From Syncephalis plumigaleata (taxonomy: Eukaryota > Zoopagomycota > Zoopagomycetes > Zoopagales > Piptocephalidaceae), in NCBI GenBank assembly GCA_025201365.1, contig JAIXMF010000019.1, positions 310,001 to 374,000 on the forward strand: DNA of 64,000 nt, written 5' to 3'. The notes under the pieces were generated by a model that saw only the letters and a list, made by a program, of their open reading frames with translations, did not search any database and was not told where the DNA came from. Below, in pieces: positions 35,401 to 46,708 of the stretch. A program made the position numbers and the translations under genes. How positions within the stretch are numbered: the stretch's first letter is position 1; each line of letters opens with the position of its first letter.

Positions 35401-36807
35401 ACGCCTTCTTTCTTCTTTTTTCTACTCCGTTCGCCTCCTGCCCTTTCCTACTTAAAAGGGCCCACACCCCGCCCCTCCGCCAACTCGACGTTTTTTAGAT
35501 TTATTGAAAAAGCGACTCGCCTTTTATCTTTGCTCATTTCCTCGGTTCCACAACTATACTGCGTCAATGCCCTTGTTACGTGATTTGATTATTTTATAAA
35601 GAAACCCTCTATACGCTCGCGTACCTTTGCCATACGGTATAACTATTACTACGTGTCTCTCTCTCTCTTCTTTCACTTTTCCATTCTCTCTTTTAACGCT
35701 GCCTTACCATTACAACTACGTTATCTCTCTATACATTTGATCGAGTTACGGTTATATCATCATCATCATTATCATCATTGAACGCGAGAAACAGTCAAAG
35801 CGATTTCTTTTTTCTTCTACTACACATCTACGAACCTTACATATTTCTTTTCTTCTTCTTCTTTGACAGCTTATATAACGCGTGGACTGCACGGTCAGTT
35901 CATTTTTGCTTCTCTGCATATCGTCGTCCTCTCTTTCTCTTACTCGCTTTCTCTCGCTTGGGTATTATTTCACCTTGGTAGAACGTATATATATACATGC
36001 CCATTTAGAACCACCTATATCACACATTTGGTTACGTTTTAACGCTTGTTCTACACACACACGCACCAATCTATCTGTTCCATTGCCGTAAGTTATTGTG
36101 GTGAATTACGCTTATTGTCGTTTGCATCAAACAACAACATCAACAACAACAACAACAACGTTTCTCTTTCATCTAAACGTTCTATAATCATTGACACTTG
36201 TTTCACATTATACAGGTTCATTGTTTATTGTGTACGTGCCAACAAGATTTATTTGACTCCCTCTTTTCTTACGCACGTTCTTTCTTTCTCTTTCTTTCTA
36301 TCGATCATCTCCATTTATACATATCATTCGTTTTTGGACTGGCTGGACTATCCAAAACCGTGATTATCATCATCTTTCTCTTCTCTCTCTCTCTCTCTCT
36401 CTCTCTTCTCTTTCTCTTTCGATTGTCTAACGCGACTCATCGTTTGCGCATCATTTCCTTTCTTTCTTTCTCTCTTTCTTTCTCGCGCGCTCTTTCTTAA
36501 GCAACGACATATTAGATCTTCCCATTCTAACTTGGTATTGGTGAACATACACACACACATCCATTATATATTGGTAGCACGTATTTTTTATTTTTCTTTC
36601 ACGTGCAATCTTTGGTTTTCATCCTATAGACACTTAGAAGATACTTGTTTTACGAAACAACATTTCTGCACGTCACGCTTCTCCTGCTAGTTAGTCAGCT
36701 TATCGTCATACAACATTGCTAGCTAACGAACGAACGAACGAACGAATTTATTGAACGAATTTATTGAACGAATTTCACATCCATTTTACTCTTTCCATTA
36801 AGCAAAC
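35400..36807 (+). promoter_or_regulatory. Pyrimidine-rich promoter and leader of the C2H2 factor gene
   Basis: About 1.4 kb of strongly T/C-biased plus strand precedes the start at 36808. It includes GGGCCCACACCCCGCCCCT near 35459 (containing CCCCT, the yeast STRE core), TATATAA near 35872, (CT)n at about 36378-36405, and (CGAA)n plus two copies of TTTATTGAACGAA at about 36726-36775. Long 5-prime leaders are common for fungal regulators. The transcription start cannot be placed from sequence alone. Confidence 0.5.
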
Positions 36808-38346
36808 ATGCGTCAAATGGCCAAATCCGTTGCCATTTACCGTTGCGACTATCCAGGTTGCGATCGTCGGTTTGCCGCCAGCGGTCATCTGGCCCGTCAT
36901 CGTCGTGTGCACACAGGTGAACGTCGCTTCATTTGTCCATATGAGGGATGCGGTGGTCGCTTCAGCCGCAAGGACAATATGATGCAACACTACCGCACAC
37001 ATTACGGCATTCGTGTGCGTCGTCCAAAAAAGACCAACGAAGATGGCAAGGATGAAGACTACGATCGTGAGATGGAACAACGTCGCAAGCAGATTGTCGA
37101 TGCCATGGCCATTGAAGCCACTGCACGTATGAAGATTGCTGAGCAACAGCGTGAGATGCTGCAGCATCAACAACGCTACTATTACGATACACGTCGTGAC
37201 ATGGCATTGTCCACGCCACCACCGCCATCGTCGCGTCGTAGCGCGTTATCTGCCGCTGCCCATCATAGCCATCATCGTTCGCTATCCACCTCGGCTATTC
37301 CATCAAAGCCAGTCAGCCTACATACACCTCATTATCATCAGCCACAATCACAACAGCAACCATTCTCTATGCTTCGCTTCCGTGATTTGATCACGCAGGA
37401 CTCCTATGAAACTCGTGATGGTCGAGTGCAAAAGCGTGAACGTGACCTACAACAGCTTATTCCGCTGGCATCCCTTGAACGTAAGGAATTGCCAACTGCT
37501 AGTGCTAGTACTAGTGCCACCAGTGCTATTAGCAGCAACAGTGGCAGTAATGTATCATCATCATCTGCTCATGAAACGTCGATTGAATATACGATGACAG
37601 CGACACACTCTCGTGGTAATGCCATCACGACTATGACTGGAGTCACCCCTGAACAGACACCGCAACTTGCCGCTTCCACGACACTGTTCGCTGCTACACG
37701 TCGTGATCTAGTCACCCGTAGTGTGTCACGCTCGCCCACCATGTCCTATCGTCGTTACTCGCCCTATGATCACTACAGCGTGGTGTCACCACAATCGACG
37801 CCATCCATGGCACAACGACACGAGCTCTACTCGGGTTATCCATCACCAGCCACCGCTGTATCATCCTCATATAGCAATATGAAACCAAGCAACAACCACC
37901 ACAACAACAACAACCTCAGCAGCTATACGATCATGTCTGCCGGTGGTCGTCCTCAATGTCTGCCTAGTCCAGGCAGCAGTCCAACATTACTACATCGTCT
38001 GCCCTTACCACACCCCACGACCATGCCTCATCCCATCTCGACGGATGTCCTACCCGTGCAATCGAAACGACATGCTGCTACGTTTTTGCCACCACTCGAA
38101 CAATCACCGCGACTAGCCTCAAAGTCATCGCTTACTGTGGATCCGTTCTTCCAACGTCCTGCCTCTTGCACCACTTCATCATCATCACCGGCTGGTAGTG
38201 CACCCATCTCGCCCATTACTCGTCCATCGTCGGCGGGTCCATTGCCCACCGGTGAACGTATCACTCTGCCACCACTTCGTCATCACATCCCTCTCATCAC
38301 ATCAGCATCATCCGTACGATTACCTTCAGTGACCCAGTCATTCTAG
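36808..38346 (+). CDS. C2H2 zinc-finger transcription factor (NRG1/2-like finger pair)
   Basis: A single-exon protein of 512 residues. Residues about 13-70 hold two adjacent C2H2 fingers: YRCDYPGCDRRFAASGHLAR then HRRVHTGERRFICPYEGCGG and RFSRKDNMMQHYRTH. The SGHLARH...TGE...FSR-x-DN-x-x-QHYRTH arrangement is like the Nrg1/Nrg2 repressors and related fungal stress or carbon regulators. The rest is Ser/Thr/Pro/His/Gln-rich low complexity, including a charged helix (QRRKQIVDAMAIEATARMKI) after the fingers. The gene has an unusually long pyrimidine-rich leader, which suggests complex control. The assignment to a named orthologue is uncertain. Confidence 0.88.
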   Translation: MRQMAKSVAIYRCDYPGCDRRFAASGHLARHRRVHTGERRFICPYEGCGGRFSRKDNMMQHYRTHYGIRVRRPKKTNEDGKDEDYDREMEQRRKQIVDAMAIEATARMKIAEQQREMLQHQQRYYYDTRRDMALSTPPPPSSRRSALSAAAHHSHHRSLSTSAIPSKPVSLHTPHYHQPQSQQQPFSMLRFRDLITQDSYETRDGRVQKRERDLQQLIPLASLERKELPTASASTSATSAISSNSGSNVSSSSAHETSIEYTMTATHSRGNAITTMTGVTPEQTPQLAASTTLFAATRRDLVTRSVSRSPTMSYRRYSPYDHYSVVSPQSTPSMAQRHELYSGYPSPATAVSSSYSNMKPSNNHHNNNNLSSYTIMSAGGRPQCLPSPGSSPTLLHRLPLPHPTTMPHPISTDVLPVQSKRHAATFLPPLEQSPRLASKSSLTVDPFFQRPASCTTSSSSPAGSAPISPITRPSSAGPLPTGERITLPPLRHHIPLITSASSVRLPSVTQSF

Positions 38347-41300
38347 ATGTGTACGAGAGAGCGAGAGTGCGTGCGTGTGTGAGTGAGTGAGTGAGGTTAC
38401 TATGATGTTGTTATTATATAACATTACATTTTATTTTTACTTTATTCTCTTATGCGCGTCTTATTTGTTTCTTTGTTATTATTTTTTTCATTCTTCATTT
38501 TTGTCGTTTATTGTGCGCGTGTACGCGTATGCATGCTAGCTACGTACGACTGTGTCAATGTGTGTATGTGTCAATGATGTGAAGGTAAGCGTTGAGCGTA
38601 TACATATGTAATAGCTTGCATCCTATCCTAGAAAGTGATGACATGTGTATACTACTCTATTCATTCATTGCCTATACATATACACACACGTACACACGTA
38701 TATACATTACATGCGTAACGTACATGCTCACTTACACATTCATCATTATAACATTATATCAATTGACTATTACTTGTCTTTCTTACATCAATATCCAATT
38801 ATGTGGTATGTTCATGCGTATATACATGTGTGTGTGTGTGTGCGCAAATTTCTTTATTCATTCCTGCTGATGATTAGATATGTGCTTACAACAACATATG
38901 TCATTATCTAAAATGATAACACAATGATATAAAATGAATACTGATTGATTAGCATTTCTATGTATGTTCTAACATGTGTTCTGTCTACTCTTTCATCGCT
39001 CTTTACCTCTTTGATATATGGTTACATGTGTGTATGCGTGTGGATCAGTCAAGCGATAAACCTATCTATCTCTTTCTCTTTTCTTTTCTTACCAAGGCCT
39101 ACAACAATGCAGTGCCCATGCTTTATTGATGGATGCCCTGTATCCGATATTGATGATGAGGATATGATGATAACTATAAAGATCTCTATTTTCTCGTATG
39201 TATGGTGTGATGTACATTACTATAAATATATGCTCAATTAGCCGAGCATTAATAAATTTATCAACTGTTATTAGTAAATTGGTTAATCATTCATTAGTAG
39301 CATTTATCATTAACCAGGTATTAGCCATTAATGAGGACCATACACCTTGCTCTAATTGTCATTAGCTCCTTCAATAAACTCTCAATATTCTTATAATAAA
39401 TACCATCATGTTCACCATTACAAAATATATCAAATGAATATAATTATAATGCTGTAGCTTTATTGCTCGTTTCATTATAAATTATTACGTTCGTTCAATG
39501 TTGTTATACTCATTTCTTTACTAATACCGCTCCTTCCTTGCTCGATCTACTCGCTCACCTGTTCACTTGTTGTTCGCATATCTATCACCGTGACACTCGT
39601 AGGAGGTGGATATGCTCACTAGTGCACTTGTGAACGCACTCGCTTTGTTTACGCGTTACTTCTTTATTCCTCTCACTATTTGATCTGCCAATCATCATTC
39701 CTGCTTCCCTTGATTCTTTTGCTTACTCTTCCATCTCTACCCGTCTTTCCCCGTTAGCCACTCTCCATCTGCTCCTCGCTACGCTAACACTGCACGTCGC
39801 TTACCTGAATACACTCCCATACCTGTACTCCTCTTCTCATTACTCGTTTGTTGTTCTCGGTCACCTTCACTATTCGTATATTCCTATTCCCGTTGTTGTT
39901 ATTGCTGCTGCTCTATCAATAGGTCAACACCACGTCATACGTTTACGCGTTCTATTCGTTTTCTCTATTGCCTTTACTTCTTTGCAGCTTGTGATGCTTC
40001 TCTACGAACAGCCACTTCAATGTCGCGTTATACACACTTTATTCCGCTGTGTTTGTCCTCCACTCTATAACACTTGTACACGATAAGGCTACACTGTTTA
40101 TTTGTATTCTAGTCTGGTGCTTGTACCTGTGCACGATACTACTGCTACTTGTTGACCCTATCCCTTGTTTATCAAATTGCGATACTGCACTCTCGTCAGA
40201 TCCGTACCAGTTACCCGTATTCTATCACTGTATGCTCCTATGGGATACTCACACTGTTTGCTTACCGGTCTGTATGCGTATCGTCATCAGTCTGTATTGA
40301 CTATTAGGAGTAGCTTTATATGCATACATGCAGGCTAGTCGACCAGTATTGTACTGCTATAGCTTCTCCCGGTAGTATACCACTTGCTAAAGCATATTGT
40401 TTGGTTAATACAGCTCACAGCAAACGCTGCTTCTCAATAGTTCATTGACAGCACAGCTTGTTGCTTGTACTGATAGCTCGTTCGCTTACTCGTCCACTAC
40501 TCTATTCATACACTCGTATCTCTATTGTTTATTTGTAATCTACACGGTAAGTGGTGTATACGCGGTATTCACTCTATTCACTAGTTGCTGCTACTGCTCC
40601 TCTTTCTTGTCGTATCAACTCTGTTTATTTGTTTGTTTGTTTGTATTCTATAAGCATATGTGCTCATTCGCTCTATTCACTCCTACTGCTATTCATACTA
40701 CTTGTCTCTCTGCTTCTATTCTCATTCAGCCAATAAACACTATATCAGCTTCATACATATCGCTGTATTCTCTGCACTCTATTGAACATACTTTGCTTTC
40801 AACCAATACAACTAGCTACTACTACTACTACTACTGCTATTCCTATCATTCATATTCAGTTATCAGCAGTATGCAGTCAACTAGAATATATCACTCATCC
40901 ACTCACTGATGATGCGTTAATATCGATGGATGTATATTTACCTGTAGTCATTGTAATGAATTGTATAGCAAATCATCGAACAACACAATAGATACTGACC
41001 ATCTGACGTGATCGTGCGTGCATTGACATGAATACACTGCTACTACCTAATACTTGAATCATAAACTATAGCTGAATGACAGCATAGCTTACAAGTAGAA
41101 ACAATGGTTTAATGGTCATTGCCATCATAGTTGGAATGTATTCAATGACTTGTCTATTATTTCGTATGCTCTAATGTTAGCTAGTTGCATGCCAATGCAT
41201 CATGTTGATCGTGCTATTATTGGAATTAAATCGAATTCCATTCCATTTCAATATCAATCATGCATGTTTCAATTGCGCTGAATTCATTACACTATTATGG

Positions 41301-41399
41301 ATTTTATTCACGTTAGCCGCAATATAATCAGGACCCTAATAGTCCTCAACTATTATGACCTTTACCTCCATGCTGATTTGCAATAAAGTCAGTACCCCA
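38347..41399. other. Gene-poor region with T/C-rich plus strand
   Basis: About 3 kb without a supportable gene. It starts with a microsatellite-like 3-prime flank (GAGTGAGTGAG, GTGTGTGTG near 38830). From about 39480 to 40900 the plus strand is strikingly pyrimidine-rich, like the leader of the C2H2 gene. Long open frames there (40445-40909) are a by-product of that composition. Degenerate repeats begin near 41220. Confidence 0.35.
39240..39362 (-). repeat. Short dispersed repeat, copy 2
   Basis: In reverse complement it matches 33096-33200, including GAGCAAGGTGTATGGTC. The two copies lie 6 kb apart in inverted orientation. AT-rich, with several TTAATAAAT and TTAACCA motifs; no clear terminal repeats. 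Confidence 0.5.
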
Positions 41400-41641
41400 A
41401 TGTCATTCAATGCCTATTATTAGCGACTACACATGGCGAACGGTTTCATGGCTCGTTTATTTGATACTACGTTTGAAAGACATTCCAATACACTATTCTG
41501 TATTCATTCATGTTAGCTGTAACAGAATCACAGCTGTAAATGAGTACCGTAAATGCCATCCAATATCTATCGTTCGAAATTACACATGGCGAACGGTTCC
41601 CGACTCATTTATTTGATACTACGTTTGAAAACACTTCAATG
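41400..41641 (+). repeat. Tandem direct repeat upstream of the secreted kinase-like gene
   Basis: Two units lie 155 bp apart: CATGGCGAACGGTTTCATGG...TTTGATACTACGTTTGAAA at 41431-41490 and CATGGCGAACGGTTCCCGAC...TTTGATACTACGTTTGAAA at 41586-41641. A weaker, older unit may extend left to about 41220. Each unit is about 155-185 bp. It could carry regulatory sites for the following gene, but this is not shown. Confidence 0.55.
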
Positions 41642-41776
41642 CCGCAAACATTGACTTTTCACCTATAAATGAGCGGCCATTTGCCCTGAACAATTCGATA
41701 GCTCACTATTTTTACCTCATTTACACGCACAACATAGGCACATCCACTTCTTTGCTCTTAAACCGTAACGAACAAT

Positions 41777-43088
41777 ATGCGAGTAACTCCACATTCTACA
41801 TTGGCTATTAGCACTTGTGCTTTAGCACTGTTATCCCAGCTACCAGCGCTCATTCAGCCTTTGGTGGTGTTTTCCAAGAAGGCAAGCTGCTCATATGTGG
41901 CATATCCGATGTCTGCTAACCTGTTTATAGGTCGTGAAACTAAATCTACGTTTTCCAAGGAATACGTCGAAAAATACAAGGACAATCTTTTTCTGTCGAA
42001 TATACGCTGGGGTGGTGGAAATGATCTTGATCTTAGTTTTGCACGAGTAGATTGGAACGGCCACGATGCGTTTATGAAATGCGACATTGCGTCTAAGGAA
42101 GTAAAAGCATTCAACGTAAGTATATCTATCTGTTATCCAAATAACCTCACTCATTATATGATATAAAACAGGCATTGGATATAATGAAAACGGAATTGAA
42201 AGAAGGGAGGTTGTCAAAGATTACGCAGTAGGTCAGCAAAATGTCATGAATCCCTTGCATCGATTTGCCTTTACTAAGGCCGGTCCGGTGGATATTAACT
42301 TGGCTGATCCCAAGCAGATGTACGTATGTCATCTTTACAGCTTTGTTGAGGGGTGAACCTAAAAGAATACCTCAAAAAAAGCACCCCTGCTCAAGCATAT
42401 ATTGCTGTTGCCAGAGTATTACCTGATATTATTAAAGGTAAGTATTATGATTAATTCATCAAGCATATTATTAATTACTTTGTAGGCTTGCTTTATCTTT
42501 ATAATGCCGGTATTCTCTATAAGATTTGCTTATACATAGTAAGTAAGCATTTATAATCATGAGACGTGCTAACAATGGAATATAGATACCGTGCTACAGC
42601 TAGATTCAAATAAGAACGTAATTGGTGCAAAGATCATTGATCTGGATAGAATAAGCGTATTTAAAAAGGAGCAAGGCTGGCAACGTATAAACCTGAATGA
42701 TCAGGAGTATTTATCGCCAAATCCAAGTCAACGATACAACAGCTGCAATGATTTTAAGCTTACGCTGACAAACTTTTTGCTTAATTTTGTTTTTGTCAGT
42801 AAGGTAAACCCTTTTACGTATGGCGACGTGCTTCCCGAGTCAGATGCTATTGAGTATTTGAACCATTTTAACACAAAGCTAGCTGAGTATGGCCTAAAGC
42901 AAAACGTACCACGTTTAACATCAGAATCATTTGATGCAAAGGCAGCCATTCCTGCGATGCTTCGCCTTACACGAGCAATATACACACTATGGCACGATAG
43001 CTTCCCTTGTTCCTCTCCTATGCGTGTACTAGAAGGACAACCACCACGGATTGGTACACCTAGTAGACCAGTTAGTCCTACGTTCTAG
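41777..43088 (+). pseudogene. Disrupted secreted protein-kinase-like gene
   Basis: The first exon (41777-42115) encodes a signal peptide (MRVTPHSTLAISTCALALLS) and the N-lobe of a divergent kinase-like fold, ending SKEVKAFN. The last exon (from about 42587) contains VIGAKIIDLDRISVFKKEQG, a DFG-like region, and further kinase C-lobe helices to SRPVSPTF. Between them a catalytic-loop-like piece (GLLYLYNAGILYK) is present. No splice choice I tried joins the middle exons: after the first intron the expected continuation (GYNENGIERREVVKDYAVGQ) is in another frame, and a second break follows FVEG. At least two frame problems make it a pseudogene or an assembly error. The family resembles secreted kinase-fold proteins seen in some early-diverging fungi (recalled, not searched). 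Confidence 0.6.
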
Positions 43089-43658
43089 TCGATACACTAT
43101 TAGTATACGGTAAGTACCGAGCAATAACTTATTCATTCTACTAAAATACTAATATGTCATTGAATCGATTAGCAATCATATAGACAATGAGAATGTGATG
43201 ACACTCGCACAGCATGACCATACAACTACTGCTATCGCTGTATGATCTAATGATTTCATCATCAATAAACATATTCACTATTCGGTACAATAGTATTATA
43301 GCTTTTAGATGTACTGCTGCAATATGATGTGCTCGCCATTGGAAGTATAGTCAGCAATGGACTTGGCTACGTGTATACAACTGGATATACAATGACTATA
43401 CAGTATGACTAATGCTAATTGATAATTATGAATGGTGAATAATGAGTGCCCTAGCGAACATTGTTACTGTCAATTAATGACACGGCAATAGATACGCAAA
43501 TAACGAATAAACGAGAATGCTACTAGACTGTATTGTGTATTAGAAAGTGAAATAATCAATCGATTAATCAATTAATAAACTGCACTACAGGATGATGATG
43601 ATGATGGATGTCTTGTGATTATCGCAATACTCGTATTTCTATTTCCTTATACACCAAA
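43089..43658. other. Intergenic region upstream of GWT1
   Basis: 570 bp, AT-rich, with a (GAT)n run at about 43591-43606 and an earlier possible ATG at 43608. No other gene seen; presumably the GWT1 promoter and leader. Confidence 0.4.
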
Positions 43659-45657
43659 ATGACAAGTACAGAATCTATGACTACGCGAGAATACCGCGAG
43701 GAACAAGCACGCTGGGTGAGCGGTCATCGTGGGTCCAGTTACGCGGACATTGTGAACGTGATTGCCGTCTCTCTGGTAATATCACTTAGCACACTACTAT
43801 TATTGCTATTCTAAACTACGTATATACGGTTATCTCTCTTTAGTCGTTTGTATGGTTGTGGCGTTGTTTGCAACTCGTGTTATGGCCACGTACGCGATTA
43901 TCATTTTGGACGCAGTTCATTGCGGAATATGCCGTGATTGTTATACCGTCACTTATTAGTATGACGTATGCTGACTACGCGTTTACTATGAATTTGGTAG
44001 CAGTATTGGTTGGTTTCATTGTATATTGGTTAGCGTAAGTGATAACGAGTACTAAAATGAAATACTGCCTCTATATACTTATGTATGTATACGATTATTA
44101 GATGGACGAGAACAACTACTAAGGATCGTGTGCCATTATCAGCAGCACCTAGTACGAATGACAATGTTGTTCGTGTTTCTCGTAAACCATGGCTATCGAT
44201 CTATCGCGCCTTACTTATGCTACATACGTGTGCAGCCATTCTAGCGGTGGATTTCCCGGTATTTCCACGTCGATTTGCTAAAGTAGAAACATTCGGTGTG
44301 TCATTGGTAAGCAAGCAATCAAGCAATCAAGCGAGTAGTAGTGCAATACAACTCAATCGTATCATATCATGATCATTATAGATGGATCTCGGTGTGGGTG
44401 CGGTTGTATTTTCATCGGGTGTCGTTGCCGCACGATCCTTCGTATTAGATGCATCCAAGACACATGCCAGTCTATTGAATCGCTTAAAGCGATCATTATA
44501 TGATTCAACGGTGTTATTACTACTTGGATTTGCTCGATTATTAGCTGTTAAAGGCACGGAATATCAGGTAGATGATGTGTACTACTGCTATTCTTACTGC
44601 TATTCATTCATTTAATTATTAGGAACACGTAACAGAGTATGGTGTTCATTGGAACTTTTTCTTTACACTAGGCTGTTTACCAGTTTTAGTGGCACTCTTT
44701 CAAGGTTTAACACGATCACCGGGCCTAGTAGGCATCAGTATTGTTGTAGGTATGTAGAATGCTACTATTACATTGTGTGTATATATTGATATGCTAATAT
44801 GTATGTATGGATGTATGTTTAGCTTATCAATGTGCATTGACCTATTGGCATGGCGAGACGTATATACTGGAAGCACCGCGTGACAACCTCATTAGTATGA
44901 ATCGAGAAGGTTTATTCAGTATTGCAGGCAAGTAGTAATGATAGTACGATGGATAGAATTATCGCTTACGACAAGTGTACAGGTTATTTGGCAATATTCT
45001 TACTTGCTATGGATATCGGTAAACGCGTTCTACCTGATGCCAAATCAACGGTCAGTGCACGCGATACAACCGTTCGACTTGCACTACAAGCTATCGGATT
45101 CTGGCTAGCCTTAGCAGGTGTCACTCATGGTTGGGGTGTTCAAGTATCGCGTAGAATGGCAAGTACTCCTACTATCATTGAAGTGGATCATTCATTAATA
45201 CATGGCATTGTGATAATAGACAAATCTGCCCTATGTTCTATGGGTGGTGGCATTCAGTTTATCGTTCATGACACTGCTACACGTCATGGAATTGGCACTG
45301 AATGGATTAGAGCGCGTTCGACTATATCGAATTATGACACAATCAATGTCGGAAAGCAAGTTTAAAGAGAAGAAACAGGAGCAACAGCAACAAGCGTTGT
45401 ATCGCCTGCAAACACCCATTATTCTCGATGCCATTAACCAGCATAGTATGAAGATATTCTTACTGGCAAGTGATTACATCATGATAGATTTCTTATTAAG
45501 AAGTAGAGCTAATATTGGATTGATATAGGCCAATCTACTTACTGGACTTGTCAACTTTTCTATGCGTACTATTTACGCGTCATCTATCACAGCCATGTCA
45601 GTGTTATCGCTGTATCTATTGTTTATCTGTTTAGTGGCTGCTCGACTAGTCTATTAA
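43659..45657 (+). CDS. GWT1: GPI-anchor inositol acyltransferase GWT1 (PIG-W)
   Basis: Acylates the inositol of glucosaminyl-PI in the ER during GPI-anchor synthesis. About nine exons encode a multi-pass membrane protein of roughly 490 residues. Family blocks: [20 protein letters not shown] near the start, the signature [34 protein letters not shown] split by an intron, [74 protein letters not shown] and [15 protein letters not shown] near the C-terminus. I chose the ATG at 43659 (context ACCAAAATGAC); an upstream in-frame ATG lies at 43608. Three introns (44938-44982, 45159-45219, 45466-45528) have GC donors (GCAAGT) instead of GT; each is needed to keep the conserved frame. Confidence 0.93.
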
Positions 45658-46708
45658 ATCGGCTATACTTTCATGAAAGAATAACCACTCATTAATGGGA
45701 TAGGATATTGTTGTTGTCGTATTGCTCTTTTGTATCTAGAATACAAGGGCGGCTGCGGCAATACTCTGATCAACGAGTGTTTCGTTTACAATAGATCCTT
45801 CTTTTCTTTATGAGACTGCCACGTGATAAATCTATTTAGAAAGAGTGTAGGAGGAGAAAAAAAGAAAAATAGCCGTCGGTATTAAGCAATTCCGCCAACT
45901 TCACACGATTTATTTTATAATTGTTTAGTTACTAACCAACCAATCAATCAATCTAACTAAATAATAACAAATACATATACAAAGAGAAATGTATACTACA
46001 GGTTAGCTTAATGATTCCTATTGTCTTCATTTTACTAGTTTAATGATTATTGATGGCTATCTGTATGTCATGACCTATTGCTGTTAGTATCTCTTTATTC
46101 ATTATTTGATATATACTAGTATATCGATTCTTATGACTAATATTGCTAGAAGAGAGACATATCTATTAATTGATGATTGAATGATTGAATGATTGAATAA
46201 TAGATTGATTGATTGATTGATTGATATAGAGTAGCGTGTTACATGTACAAGGTTTGTATTGGTGTATAGGCATTTGCTTGTGTTGATGGCATAGGATTTC
46301 ATTTCGTAAAGCACACGCCATTTGCAAATCTAATTTATTCGCTACTGATTCATTCATTTTTCACTCAACTCACTCTTGTTTTCCTCTTACTGTTTCTGCT
46401 TCAAGCGAAGCGTACACCACTACCTGTCTGTACACACACACACTCGCTTGTCATTAGCATTGATAGCCACCCGGTTTATTCCGTAAACACCTGCTTATCT
46501 CGTCTTTGGTGACTAGTATACGGTCTTGCTCCCTACTGGTTCCGAAGACGTACGAATTAGCACTTTAATTGGACTGGGATTCCATTCCACTCCATTGAAT
46601 CAAGTGGTGTTGTCGCACTTACCTCTAGGAGGAGTGTAGCGCGTAGAGAGCGAGAGCGCGCGACGACAAAACAAATCGCAGCTAAGCGTAAATTTATTTG
46701 TCGCTTAC
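45658..46708. other. Intergenic region upstream of the ERT1-like gene
   Basis: About 1.05 kb. It holds tetranucleotide repeats (TTGA)n/(GATTGAAT)n at about 46170-46222, and then the promoter side of the next gene, with GAGAGCGAGAGCGCGCGACG near 46647. No gene recognised. Confidence 0.4.

Noticed and set aside
40445-40909. 154-codon plus-strand frame rich in Ser, Tyr, Leu and Cys
   Set aside because: Explained by the pyrimidine-rich strand bias of the region rather than by coding.
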